Shown here piece after piece: positions 18,201 to 25,689 of a stretch of 36,125 nt of DNA (positions within the stretch are counted from its first letter, which is position 1; each line of letters starts with the position of its first letter). The DNA lies in the NCBI GenBank assembly GCA_903844215.1, contig CAIMSP010000064.1, positions 1 to 36,125 on the forward strand. Direction: 5' to 3'. The notes beneath the pieces were generated by a model. The model saw nothing but the letters and a program-made list of their open reading frames with translations, did not search any database and had not been told where the DNA came from. The stretch comes from an uncultured beta proteobacterium. GTDB taxonomy: Bacteria > Pseudomonadota > Gammaproteobacteria > Burkholderiales > Burkholderiaceae_C. The translations under genes were made by a program, and so were the position numbers.

Positions 18201-18293
18201 CTGCAGCCAGCATGCGGCACCACCGACGATGATGCTGATCCAGAGCAGCAGGATGGCAATAGGGTGGCGCATGCACCAGGCAGAGAAGTTCAT
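15213..18293 (-). CDS. RND efflux transporter, HAE1/MdtB-MdtC-like
   Basis: This 1026-residue inner-membrane pump has the 12-helix, two-repeat RND form. It begins with a short N-terminus and helix (MRHPIAILLLWISIIVG), then LPISALPNYDTPTIQV, an MdtB/MdtC-like start. The proton relay motif GLVVDDAIVVLENI in helix 4 has both Asp residues, and the second half contains GVVKKNAIMMIDFAL and FRPIMMTT. The large periplasmic loops are present, so it is complete. It would drive proton-coupled export through the adjacent MFP and TolC-like proteins. Its ATG overlaps the MFP stop as ATGA. Only one RND gene is present, unlike the MdtBC heteromer. It is the last gene of an apparent operon that also encodes a transmembrane electron-transfer module. 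Confidence 0.94.
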   Translation of the reverse strand: MNFSAWCMRHPIAILLLWISIIVGGAACWLQLPISALPNYDTPTIQVTAKLPGASPETMSTSVATPLEKQFTAIAGLILTTSSSIQGESQITLEFDPSRNIDAAAGDVQAALYRATRTLPAEMTTPPFYKKINPADAPVLLIGLSSEALKLTDLNGYSDHLIVPALSTVTGVAQVNVSGQKRLAVRIQVDPDRLAAVNLSLADVTNALKAATSNAPLGELDSKRQMMTLQMASGLMKAQDFSNVIVAQHLGQAVRLSHVATVQDSIENTQDTSSINGESAISLSVQRQPGANTVATIDAIRALLPKLEAQMPGSVKVKLLNDRSQSIRHSIADVNATMLLTIGLVIMVILMFLRQLAATVIPSITLPISLLATFGLMYALGLSLNNISLMGLTIAVGLVVDDAIVVLENIMRHIEAGMAPTAAAVRGTSEVAFTVVSISISLIAVFIPIFFMPGTLGLLFHEFAIVVSVAILVSAAASLTLIPILVPMLIKQQRAHAAPGRWSRGFEAGFAWVLEKYAMALEWALAHRSAVLLVGLATFGLTAGLYLAAPKGFFPLEDTGQISANVDAPQDMSYQGRLAILKQLEAVLLKDPAIADLTSKVDHDTTAFSITLKAPGQRPPMAAVLTQLRKETSFIPNIRVFFSPVQNLRIGGRGSKSMFQYTLQSVSPAELDLWVDKMLLELTKSAIFVGLNSDSQRNGLEARLVVDRDKAALLGVDVASIRNTLYAAYGTRQVSTIYAPEDSYQVIMELADEYRRDESSLGKIQVRSSSGALVPLRAFTQLDRGRGTMAINHQGQLPAVTISFDLQPGKSLSDASAAIQAAQRQIGLPASIFGAFAGQAALFQQSQSTQLWLIVIAVAAIYVILGMLYESWIHPVTILLGIPSAAVGALLALRITGLELSFIAMIGILLLVGVVKKNAIMMIDFALDAQRREGMSAAQAIRQACLLRFRPIMMTTLCALMGALPMALGLGVGSELRQPLGVAIVGGLLFSQLITLFITPVLYLWFDQLSGRRRLASDGRLNPSVA

Positions 18294-19471
18294 TCGCGCT
18301 GCCCTTTGGACATGCTGCCCGAGGCTGCAGTTGCAGCCGAAGCCGCAGCAGCTGGCGGCGCCGTCGCCACCTGAACCGACATGCCGCTGCGCAGCTTGTT
18401 GCCCCCTTCGAGCACGACCCGTTCACCGCTTGGCAGGCCGGCAATCACCGCCATTTCCTGCTGCAGCCGCAGCAGCGTCACGGGCATGGCGCTGACCTTG
18501 CTGTCGGCGCCAACGCGGTACACGAAGCGGCCGTTCGGGCCTTCGAGCAGGGCTTGCGGTGGCAACACCACGGCGCCCCGGCTCCATCCCGCGCGCACGG
18601 TCACCGGGGCAAAGGCGCCGGGCCACAGCAGTTGCTGGCGATTCGCAAAGACGGCCTTCAGGTTGATGCTGCCGGTGTCGATATTCACGGTGTGGTTGAT
18701 GAAGGAAAGCTGGCCTTCGATCAACTGGCCGGCGGCGCCGCTCATCGTGACGACCACGGGCGCTTGTGCCCGAGCCGCGAGCAGCGGCCCCAGGTCCTGC
18801 TCCGGCAGGCTGAATTCGACGCCGATCGGATCGAGTTGCGCCAGCGTGACCAAGGGCGCGGCCGCGCCGCTTTGCGCCAGGCTGCCGGCGTGCACGCTGA
18901 GCGCGCCCGCCTTGGCCGAAATCGGCGCCAGGATTCTTGTGTGTGCCAGCGCCACGCGCGCCACGCCGATGTCGGCCTGCGCCGCTTGGAGTTGTGCCTG
19001 CAAGGCATCGACCTTGCTGGCTGCGGTGTCGAGCGCGCTGGGCGCGATGAAGTTGGCCTTGGCCATTTCGGTGGCGCGCGAAAAATCGCGCCGGGCATCG
19101 GCGAGCTGGGCGTTGACCTGCGCTGCCAGTGCCTGAGCGCGTTGCAGCTGCGCCGTGGCGTCGCCGGCGTCCAGCGTGAACAGCAACTGGCCGGCGCGGA
19201 TGTCATCGCCTTCCTTGAAGTGCACGCCCAGAATGATGCCTGTGAGCTGCGCGCGCACGTCCACCTGATTCATGGAAACCAGATGCCCGTGGGCCGAAAA
19301 CTCGATCGGCAAGTCCTGTGTTTGAGACAGCGTGGTGCTCACCAGCAGCGGCTTCTTGGCGGCGCTCGCGTCGGACTTGGGGCTTTGGGAAAAGCCCAGT
19401 GCCAGCGCCAGGCCGGCAGCCACCGTGGTGACGCACAGCGCGACTGCGATTCGTTTCTTGTTCATGGCCAT
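18290..19471 (-). CDS. Membrane fusion protein (periplasmic adaptor) of RND pump
   Basis: This 393-residue protein joins the RND pump to its outer-membrane channel. An N-terminal membrane anchor or signal segment (residues 8-29) precedes a barrel-sandwich half (SAHGHLVSMNQVDVRAQLTGIILGVHFKEGDDIRAGQLLFTLD). An alpha-helical hairpin rich in Ala/Gln follows (about 105-165), then the second lipoyl half (TRILAPISAKAGALSVHAGSLA), beta-barrel and membrane-proximal domains. It resembles MdtA/AcrA. No lipobox Cys is present. The start is ATG 19471 or the ATG two codons later at 19465, as no Shine-Dalgarno decides. It overlaps the RND start by four bases. Confidence 0.93.
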   Translation of the reverse strand: MAMNKKRIAVALCVTTVAAGLALALGFSQSPKSDASAAKKPLLVSTTLSQTQDLPIEFSAHGHLVSMNQVDVRAQLTGIILGVHFKEGDDIRAGQLLFTLDAGDATAQLQRAQALAAQVNAQLADARRDFSRATEMAKANFIAPSALDTAASKVDALQAQLQAAQADIGVARVALAHTRILAPISAKAGALSVHAGSLAQSGAAAPLVTLAQLDPIGVEFSLPEQDLGPLLAARAQAPVVVTMSGAAGQLIEGQLSFINHTVNIDTGSINLKAVFANRQQLLWPGAFAPVTVRAGWSRGAVVLPPQALLEGPNGRFVYRVGADSKVSAMPVTLLRLQQEMAVIAGLPSGERVVLEGGNKLRSGMSVQVATAPPAAAASAATAASGSMSKGQRE

Positions 19472-19547
19472 GGAGCGGGTTCGGGGTTGGAGAAAAGGGA
19501 GCGACTGCCGACGCGCAGTGCCTGGAAAATGGCGCCGTCAGCGCGCT

Positions 19548-20882
19548 TCACGGCGCCGCGCTGAGCCACCGGTTGACGCTGGCCAATTGGTCTTGCGTGA
19601 GTTGGCCCACCGAGGCCTCGAGCTGCAAGCTGCTCAACAGGTACTGGTAGCGCAGCGCTTGCAGGTTGTACAGGTTTTGGAAGTGAACTTGCTGGGCATT
19701 GAGGACATCGACCGTGGTGCGCACGCCCACATCGCGGCCCATGATGCTCGACGCCACCAAGGTGGCGCTGGAGCGTGTCGCCTGTTCCAGTGCCTTGACC
19801 TGCGCGGCGCCCGATTGCATGCCCAGGAAGGACTGGCGCGTGGCCAACTGTGCGGCCTGAACGCCGGCTTCCAGCGCGTCGCCCTGCTGCGCCGCGCGCT
19901 CCACGGCCTCGCGCCATTGCGAACTTCGGTTGCCGCCGTCGTACAGCGGAATGCTCAGTTGCACGCCGATCGAGCGGGCGTTGCTACGGTCCAGCCAGGC
20001 GCTGTGCGCGGGCCCATTGCTGTCCCACTGCGTGCCGACATTGGCCACCAGCGCGACACTGGGCGAGCGCTCGCTGAGGTAGCGTGCGACCTCGCTTTGC
20101 GCAAGCTCGAGTTCGATCGCCTGTGCCAGCGCCGCCAGGCTGTGCGAGCGGGCCTGGTCCAGCCAAGGGGCCAGCGTGGCCGGTTGCGGCCCAGGCGGCA
20201 CGTGCGCCGTTGACAGCGGCGCCAGACTTTGCGCGTCCAACTGGGTCATTTGCTGATACGCAGCCTGTTTGAGCTCAAGCTCGTTGCGCACGGCAATCGC
20301 GCTGGCCGCGATGGCGTCATAGCGCGCCCGGGCTTCGCTGGTGTCGGCTTGCGTGCCGGCGCCGATGGAAAAGGTTTTTTCTGCCTGCGCCAACTGGCGT
20401 GCGACCGCCTGCTGTTGCGCCTGCACGAGCCGCACATTTTCCTGCGCCAGCAGCAGCTCGAAATAGGCTGTCGCGACGCGCAGCATCAGTTCCTGTTCGG
20501 CGACCCGGTACTGCAGTTGTGCCTGTTTGGTCTGGAGTTGGAGTTGCTCGCGCGCCGCCGCCGTGTTGGCATCGTAGAGCGGTTGCAGCAGCGCCAGCGT
20601 GGCGCCATAGTGCGGGCCTTGCGCACTGCTGCGGGTCGCGCTCGGATCCCCTGGCAGAACGTTCTTTTGCGCCAGGCTGGCGGCTGTGGCCAGGCTCACT
20701 TGCGGCAGCAAGAGCGCTCTCGCTTGCTGGGCCTTCTCCTGGCCCGCGGCGAGCGCATGGCCCGCGGCGGAGAAGGCCGCATCGTGCGCCCGCGCTGCGC
20801 GCCAGGATTCCAGCAGGTCCGCAGCGTGGACCTGGGCGCACAGGGCGACGAGCAGGGTGGAGTAGAGCAGGGGTTTGAACAT
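19548..20882 (-). CDS. TolC-family outer-membrane efflux protein
   Basis: This 444-residue TolC-like channel has a signal peptide (residues 1-20, ending QVHA before ADLLESW) and the repeated Ala/Gln-rich helical hairpins of the family, such as AARAHDAAFSAAGHALAAGQEKAQQ and its second-half copy. Motifs such as YDGGNRSSQWREAVE and the SIMGRDVGVRTTVDVLNAQQ stretch are typical of type I secretion/TolC proteins. The ATG at 20882 was chosen because the signal peptide begins there; the longer frame from 20969 has no conserved leader. It precedes the MFP and RND genes and follows the diflavin reductase gene by 56 bp with no terminator visible. Confidence 0.93.
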   Translation of the reverse strand: MFKPLLYSTLLVALCAQVHAADLLESWRAARAHDAAFSAAGHALAAGQEKAQQARALLLPQVSLATAASLAQKNVLPGDPSATRSSAQGPHYGATLALLQPLYDANTAAAREQLQLQTKQAQLQYRVAEQELMLRVATAYFELLLAQENVRLVQAQQQAVARQLAQAEKTFSIGAGTQADTSEARARYDAIAASAIAVRNELELKQAAYQQMTQLDAQSLAPLSTAHVPPGPQPATLAPWLDQARSHSLAALAQAIELELAQSEVARYLSERSPSVALVANVGTQWDSNGPAHSAWLDRSNARSIGVQLSIPLYDGGNRSSQWREAVERAAQQGDALEAGVQAAQLATRQSFLGMQSGAAQVKALEQATRSSATLVASSIMGRDVGVRTTVDVLNAQQVHFQNLYNLQALRYQYLLSSLQLEASVGQLTQDQLASVNRWLSAAP

Positions 20883-20938
20883 GGAGTTGGAGTCAGGGTG
20901 AGCTGGCGGGCCGGTGTCGCGCCGCAGCAGATGGGCAA

Positions 20939-22297
20939 CTAATAGACGTCGCGCCGGTAGCGCCCGCACGCCGCCAAGGCATTCAATTCATGGCGTCCAA
21001 GAATGCCGGCCAAGGCGGAATCGACACCTGCAGCCATGCCGCTCAAACTGCCGCAGAGGTAGAAGGCGGCACCCTGTTCCACCCATTGGCGCACGCCTTC
21101 GGCCTGGGCCACAAGGCAGTCCTGCACATAGCGGCGTTCGGGTTGGTCGCGCGAGAAGGCCAGGTCGAGTCGGCTCAGCACTTGGCTCGCCTGCCAATGC
21201 TCGATTTCGGCGCGGTAGTGGTAATCATGCGCGGCGTTGCGCTCACCAAAGATGAGCCAGTTGCGCCCTTGAGCGCGGCCTTCCCGGGCCTTCAGGTGCG
21301 CGCGCAAGCCGGCAATGCCGCTGCCGTTGCCGATCAGGATCAGCGGGCGCGCCGCATTCTCTTCGAGGCGGAAGCCGCGGTGCGCCCGCAGCCGCAGCGC
21401 GATGGTGTCGCCCAGAGCCGAGCGCACACCGAGCCAGCCCGAGGCCAGGCCGTGGGTGCCGTCGTCTTTCACGTGCAATCGCACCAGCAAATGCAGGCGT
21501 GCGTCGCTCGGGATCGAGGCGATGGAGTATTCGCGCGGGCAGGCCGGTTCGTCGGGCGGGCACAGCTGCACCAGATCGCCCGCTTCCCAGTCCGGCAAGG
21601 GCGCGCCCAGCGGTTCGAGCTCAAGGTGGTAGGCCGGTGCGCCCACGCTGCCGGGATTGAGCCGGTGGCGCGCCACCAGGCGCCAGTCGGTCAAGGCCGG
21701 CGCGCTCCAGTCGGGCGCGTCGCGGGTTCCGGCCAGGTGGCTCAGGTGTTGCTGCCATAGCGTGATGGCAGCGGGCGCGCTGCGGTCCACTTCGATGCGC
21801 TCGAACAGCGTGCGCGCGCCCTGCGCGCTGAGCCATTGATCGAGGTCGCGTCCAAAGCCGCAGTAGTTCTGGTACTGGCTGTCGCCCAGGGCCAGTAGCG
21901 CGTAATGCAGGTGCGGCAGCGCCAGCGCGCTGGTCATGCAGCGACTGCAAAAGGCGGCGGCGTTGTCCGGGGCATCCCCTTCGCCATAGGTGCTCACTAG
22001 GAACAGCATGCGTTCGCAGCGCAGCAGCTCTTCGCGGCCCAAGGCCGACAGGCAACGGAGTTGCACCCTGATCCCGGCCAGGCGCAGCAAGGCCACGGTC
22101 TGCTGCGCCAATTCCTCGGCATTTCCGGTCTGGCTGGCGTAGGCCACGATCCATGTCGCAGCGCTTGCGGATTCGTCGCTCGCTGCGGCGCTCGCGCTGC
22201 GCGCGTGGCGCCACCAAGCTGCCTGGCAGAGCGCCGCATAGGCCAGGCACAGGGCGGCCAGCAGCAACCAGTGCAAGGGCTGCGTGCTGAGGCTCAT
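20939..22297 (-). CDS. Membrane-anchored NADPH diflavin reductase (flavodoxin plus FAD/NADPH domains)
   Basis: This 452-residue CysJ/P450-reductase-like protein has an N-terminal membrane helix (about residues 8-30). A flavodoxin domain binds FMN (ASQTGNAEELA near 57, STYGEGDAPDNAAAF, LALGDSQYQNYCGFG). A ferredoxin-NADP reductase part then carries REYSIASI for FAD, GNGSGIAGLRAHL for NADPH, GERNAAHDYHYRAEIE and the C-terminal GRYRRDVY. It would take electrons from cytosolic NADPH through FAD and FMN and pass them to a membrane partner, most likely the PepSY protein of the same operon. The ATG at 22297 overlaps the apbE stop as ATGA. Sulfite reduction is unlikely: there is no CysI partner and CysJ lacks such an anchor. 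Confidence 0.9.
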   Translation of the reverse strand: MSLSTQPLHWLLLAALCLAYAALCQAAWWRHARSASAAASDESASAATWIVAYASQTGNAEELAQQTVALLRLAGIRVQLRCLSALGREELLRCERMLFLVSTYGEGDAPDNAAAFCSRCMTSALALPHLHYALLALGDSQYQNYCGFGRDLDQWLSAQGARTLFERIEVDRSAPAAITLWQQHLSHLAGTRDAPDWSAPALTDWRLVARHRLNPGSVGAPAYHLELEPLGAPLPDWEAGDLVQLCPPDEPACPREYSIASIPSDARLHLLVRLHVKDDGTHGLASGWLGVRSALGDTIALRLRAHRGFRLEENAARPLILIGNGSGIAGLRAHLKAREGRAQGRNWLIFGERNAAHDYHYRAEIEHWQASQVLSRLDLAFSRDQPERRYVQDCLVAQAEGVRQWVEQGAAFYLCGSLSGMAAGVDSALAGILGRHELNALAACGRYRRDVY

Positions 22298-23319
22298 GCG
22301 TCGAGCATGCGGCGCATGGCGCTGCTCAGATGCTCGCTCAGACCGGCTGCCTCGCGTTGCAGGAAACGCGCCGCCAAACCTTGGCGCTCGGCCAGGGCGA
22401 AACCGGCTTGCAGACCCAGCACGGTGAGCGCCGTGGACCAGGCATCGGCGGCCATGCAAGAGGCATGAAGCACCGTCACGCAAGCCAGCCCATGGAGGAT
22501 CGGGCGGCCCGTGCGCGGGTCCAGCGTATGCGAATAGCGCAGACCGTCGCGCTCGAAATAGCGCCGGTAGTCGCCCGAGGTCGCCACCGACAGGCCGTGC
22601 AAGGCCAGCACCAGGTCGTCGCTCGGCAGCGCGCCCGTGGCGTCGGCGCGGTCATCGCTCACCTGCTCCAGCGCCACCCACCAGGGTTGGCCGTCGGGCT
22701 TGGTGCCCGCGCCACGCAGCTCGCCGCCGACTTCCACCAAGTAGTGTTGTATGTCCTGCTGCTGCAGGTACTGGGCCAGGACATCGACGCCGTAGCCTTT
22801 GGCCACGGACGACAGGTCGAGCAACACGCCGCCCGGTTGCCGCGCGCGTTTTCCAACCGGGTCGAGTTCGATCGACGGCGCGGGCCGCTGCACCATGGCC
22901 GCACCGGACTCGAAGGCGGCGGCTGCGCAAAAAAGCGGATCGGCAAAGCCCGCGTGCGGCCCGAAGCCCCACAGGTTCACCAGGGCGCCGGCACCAGGGT
23001 CGTAGGCGCCAGCGCTTTGCTGGCGCACGCTCAGGGCGAAGGACAGCACCTCGTAGAAGGCGGCGGGCAGGGGCTGCCAGCTGCCTGCCGGGGCGCGGTT
23101 GAAGCGGCTCAGGTCGGAGTCGCTCTCCCAGTGACTCATCTGCGCCACGACCGCATCGAGCGCGCCTTGCAAGCCCGCGCTCAGCGCAGCGCCATCGCCC
23201 GCGCCGACCAGGCGCACCGACCAGCTCGTGCCCATGCTGCGCCCGGAAAAATCGCGCACGTCAGCTTGCTCAGGGGCGGCCAGCGGGCTCATCTGAAGGG
23301 GCAATAGAACCCGGCGCAC
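22294..23319 (-). CDS. apbE: ApbE-like FAD:protein FMN transferase
   Basis: This 341-residue enzyme belongs to the ApbE family, which transfers FMN from FAD to a Thr or Ser in a target protein. Visible motifs are GRSMGTSWSVRL at the N-terminus, HWESDSDLSRFN, YDPGAGALVNLWGFG, LLDLSSVAKGYGVD with the conserved Lys-Gly, VEVGGELRGAG, and SGDYRRYFE...HTLDPRTGRP. The likely target is the DUF2271 protein of this operon with its DGVSGAT motif. Unlike typical ApbE lipoproteins no signal peptide or lipobox is visible, which leaves the compartment open. The start is GTG at 23319; the ATG at 23292 is an alternative and neither has a clear ribosome binding site. It overlaps the reductase gene by four bases. 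Confidence 0.92.
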   Translation of the reverse strand: MRRVLLPLQMSPLAAPEQADVRDFSGRSMGTSWSVRLVGAGDGAALSAGLQGALDAVVAQMSHWESDSDLSRFNRAPAGSWQPLPAAFYEVLSFALSVRQQSAGAYDPGAGALVNLWGFGPHAGFADPLFCAAAAFESGAAMVQRPAPSIELDPVGKRARQPGGVLLDLSSVAKGYGVDVLAQYLQQQDIQHYLVEVGGELRGAGTKPDGQPWWVALEQVSDDRADATGALPSDDLVLALHGLSVATSGDYRRYFERDGLRYSHTLDPRTGRPILHGLACVTVLHASCMAADAWSTALTVLGLQAGFALAERQGLAARFLQREAAGLSEHLSSAMRRMLDA

Positions 23320-23336
23320 GGTCGATCCGAGGCAAG

Positions 23337-24161
23337 TTATTGCGGCAGCACTTCCAGCGTCGCGCCATAGCTCAGACGGCGCGCCGGCGGCTGCATGGGC
23401 TGGTCTTGCGCGTCTGGCGTCGTCTCAGGCCAGTTGCTGCTCAACAGGTACATGCCGGCGGGGGGGACGGTGAAGCTGATCTCGCCGTTGGCATCCGTGG
23501 TCTGGCGAATTTCACCCAGGACGCCGCGGTAACGCACGCCGCCCGGTACCAGGCTGAAGGGCTGGTTGGCGAGCGGTTTTCCGTCCAGCAGGAAACGCCA
23601 AGTGGCCTTCTCGCCCGCGCGCAAATCGTTGGGGTGGGTCAGGGGCACGAACTCCAGTCCCGCGCCCGTGGGCTTGAAGACGACCTCATTGGGCTTGCCG
23701 GTGCTGACGAAGGTTTCCAGACGCGAGTGCATGCGCGTGAGCTTGACGTCCTGCGCACCGGGAGGAAGCTGCAGGGCCCAATCCTGCTCGCTGCCACGCC
23801 AGCGCTTGGTCTCGCCGTTGAGCTTGTAGTAGGCCGTCACGCTGGTGGTGACCAGGCTGGCCTTGTAGGTGCCTGCTTGCGCCAGCTTGATATCAAAGCT
23901 GCTGCGCAGATGGCCGGTGAACATATTCAGCGGCAGCACGCGAGCGCCGTCGGGGCCCGTGACCAGCAGCGCAGCCAACTTCAAGGGCATGTTGTCGATA
24001 TCAAAGGCGTTGTCCGAGCTGGCGGCGTCCACCGTGACCCAGGGGTCCTTGGAGTCAACCACGGTGCTCGAAGCCAGCAGCCAGGGACGCTGCGCCTGCA
24101 CGCCCGAGACCAGGCCCGTCAGCGCCAGCGCCAGCAGCGCGCGTTGGAATGGTTTGGTCAT
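23337..24161 (-). CDS. DUF4198-family periplasmic protein
   Basis: This 274-residue exported protein has a signal peptide (residues 1-23, ending GVQA before QRPWLL). The body is beta-rich. It has the opening typical of DUF4198 proteins (RPWLLASSTVVDSKDPWVTVDAASSDNAFD) and a later region resembling the Ig-like NikM/DUF4198 fold (GEKATWRFLLDGKPLANQPFSLVPGG, then TTDANGEISFTVPPAGMYLLS). Members are often encoded beside TonB receptors, DUF2271 and PepSY proteins and are linked to metal handling, though their function is unproven. The ATG at 24161 follows AGAAGGG about ten bases upstream. A TTG at 24179 overlapping the DUF2271 stop is the alternative. It could bind the metal complex or dock the redox protein; that is inference. 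Confidence 0.85.
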   Translation of the reverse strand: MTKPFQRALLALALTGLVSGVQAQRPWLLASSTVVDSKDPWVTVDAASSDNAFDIDNMPLKLAALLVTGPDGARVLPLNMFTGHLRSSFDIKLAQAGTYKASLVTTSVTAYYKLNGETKRWRGSEQDWALQLPPGAQDVKLTRMHSRLETFVSTGKPNEVVFKPTGAGLEFVPLTHPNDLRAGEKATWRFLLDGKPLANQPFSLVPGGVRYRGVLGEIRQTTDANGEISFTVPPAGMYLLSSNWPETTPDAQDQPMQPPARRLSYGATLEVLPQ

Positions 24162-24175
24162 CACTGCGGCCCTTC

Positions 24176-24691
24176 TCAAGACTTGAACTGGACGCTGACG
24201 CTGCCCAATTCTTCCTGACCCTTGACGGCAGCGGGCTGGCTTGATGGCAGCGGCCAGTGAAACGGGATGCGCACCAATTCGCGTCCGCCGGCTTCGCGCG
24301 CCGCTTCGACCACGACCTGATAGTCCCCTGGCGGCAGCGCCTCCAGCGTCGCCTTGGCGCGCCCCAGACTGAGGGTGTGCTCACCGGGTCCGCGGGTCGC
24401 GCCGCTGACGCCATCCAGGGGCAGATCCAGCGCTTCGCCGCCCTTGCGCCACCACTGACGCAGGTCCTTCAAGTACTTGGTGCCGCCGTTGTCCTTCTTC
24501 CGGACGTCGTACAGCACCGCCAGTTGGGTCACCACCTTCTGGTCCGAACGCTCCAGCCAGACGGCCATATAGGGCCGGTGATAGGCCGCCACATTGAGTT
24601 GCGGGATTTCGAATTTCAGCGTCAGATCCGCCGCCAGCGCGCACGCGCTCATCAGGGGAAGGCTCAGGGCAAGGGAGTGTCGCAATTTCAT
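24176..24691 (-). CDS. DUF2271 periplasmic protein with FMN-attachment motif
   Basis: This 171-residue exported protein has a signal peptide (about residues 1-20, ending ACALA before ADLTLKFE). The body matches the DUF2271 pattern, including YHRPYMAVWLE, LAVLYDV, KYLKDLRQWW and a C-terminal PPGDYQVVVEAAREAGGREL. Residues 93-99 read DGVSGAT, which fits the ApbE flavinylation consensus Dxx(S/T)GA(T/S), making Thr99 the expected FMN acceptor. With apbE two genes downstream, I infer that it is a flavinylated periplasmic electron carrier. The ATG at 24691 gives the signal peptide; the frame extends to a TTG at 24706. The gap from the pepSY-type gene is 18 bp. Confidence 0.87.
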   Translation of the reverse strand: MKLRHSLALSLPLMSACALAADLTLKFEIPQLNVAAYHRPYMAVWLERSDQKVVTQLAVLYDVRKKDNGGTKYLKDLRQWWRKGGEALDLPLDGVSGATRGPGEHTLSLGRAKATLEALPPGDYQVVVEAAREAGGRELVRIPFHWPLPSSQPAAVKGQEELGSVSVQFKS

Positions 24692-24709
24692 GGCGTACTT
24701 TGGCAAAGC

Positions 24710-25354
24710 TCAGTGGATGAATAGCAGCGCGAGTGCGCAGGGAATCAGCATGCCCAGGGCCACCATCGGCCAGGTCAGGGGCCGGTTGACGGCATGGAAC
24801 TTCAGGATCAGCAAGCCGGTGAGGCAAAACATCAGACAGCCGGCGGCCAAGATATCGATGAACCAGCTCCAGGCGACGCCGGTATGGCGCCCCTTGTGCA
24901 GGTCGTTGAGCCAGGAAATCCAGCCGCGGTCGGTGCGTTCGTATTCGGCGCTGCCGCTGTCCAGGGCGATCCGGACCCAGGCGTCACCGCCCGCCCTGGG
25001 CAGGGGAAGATAGACCTCGTCCAGCGACCATTCGGCGATCCGCCCCTCGGACTGGAGTGACCATTGCTGCTGCAGCCAGTCTTGCGTGGCGGCCGGCAGC
25101 GGCGCTTTGGCGCCGTCATGGCCGACGGCAAACCGGCGCAACTGCGCTTGCAGGGCCGACGGCAAGCCGGCCTGGGCGCGCGTCACGGCCGGCTTGGCCT
25201 CGATCTGGGCTGAATGGTTCAAGGTGATGCCGGTGATGCTGAAGAGCAGCATGCCCAGCAGGCACACGGACGAACTGATCCAGTGCCACTGATGCAGGTT
25301 CTTCAGCCAGACCGCGCGGCGTGCCTTGCTATTGCTGGTTGCGCCGGAGGGCAT
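24710..25354 (-). CDS. PepSY-associated transmembrane protein
   Basis: This 214-residue membrane protein is of the short PepSY-TM type. The first helix (about residues 17-45) contains the family LHQWHWISSS and ends in GITLNHSAQIE. A periplasmic domain (about 50-150) ends with WLNDLHKGRHTGVAWSWFID, followed by two more helices to the C-terminus. The conserved His residues (HQWHW, NH, LHKGRH) suggest heme binding as in FoxB/FpvG-like periplasmic reductases. It is the probable route by which electrons from the diflavin reductase cross the membrane. The ATG at 25354 follows AAGAAG six bases upstream. It is the first gene of the eight-gene minus-strand set; I saw no Fur box in the 335 bp before it. 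Confidence 0.88.
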   Translation of the reverse strand: MPSGATSNSKARRAVWLKNLHQWHWISSSVCLLGMLLFSITGITLNHSAQIEAKPAVTRAQAGLPSALQAQLRRFAVGHDGAKAPLPAATQDWLQQQWSLQSEGRIAEWSLDEVYLPLPRAGGDAWVRIALDSGSAEYERTDRGWISWLNDLHKGRHTGVAWSWFIDILAAGCLMFCLTGLLILKFHAVNRPLTWPMVALGMLIPCALALLFIH

Positions 25355-25689
25355 TAAGAGCTTCTTTTCATCAATGGGTCAGAGCGCAGGGCAACGCAGG
25401 GCGCCAGGTTCTGTTCAGAGGGCTGGTGAGTTGCTCGGTCGGAAACAACGCACGACAGCGGCCATCGCCGCGGGCGCAAAAGCCCGCAGCCCATCAGGCG
25501 CGCCAGCGTCATGTGCATGACCAGGCTCGCAGCTTAGGGTCGGTGTGTGACAGCTTGATGACCGTGGCCGCCCAGGCCCTGGGGCGCCGACAGCCGCTGC
25601 GGGCAAACAAGAAAAACGCCGGACCCGCGTGTCCAAGGGCCACGCTGACCGGGGCCAGCGTGCCGGCCTGGGATTGGCCGGGCGCGGGC
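25355..25689. other. 335-bp intergenic region between pheC-like gene and the PepSY operon
   Basis: I see no gene with coherent codon use here. It should contain the promoter of the PepSY operon (minus strand) near 25360-25450, but no clear -35/-10 pair, Fur box or Pho box was found. On the minus strand, after the pheC-like stop, CACGCTG...CAGCGTG forms a hairpin (about 25652-25673), and GGAC...GTCC followed by GCGTTTTTC lies just beyond (about 25612-25633). The latter could be a weak terminator. Confidence 0.45.

Noticed and set aside
20939-22297. Sulfite reductase flavoprotein (CysJ)
   Set aside because: The domain order fits, but there is an N-terminal membrane anchor, no CysI partner, and the neighbours are ApbE and PepSY-related genes, so a membrane electron-transfer role is more likely.
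25530-25560. TGAC repeats before the PepSY operon as a further Pho box
   Set aside because: The copies are 12 bp apart and there is no third copy or -10 element.
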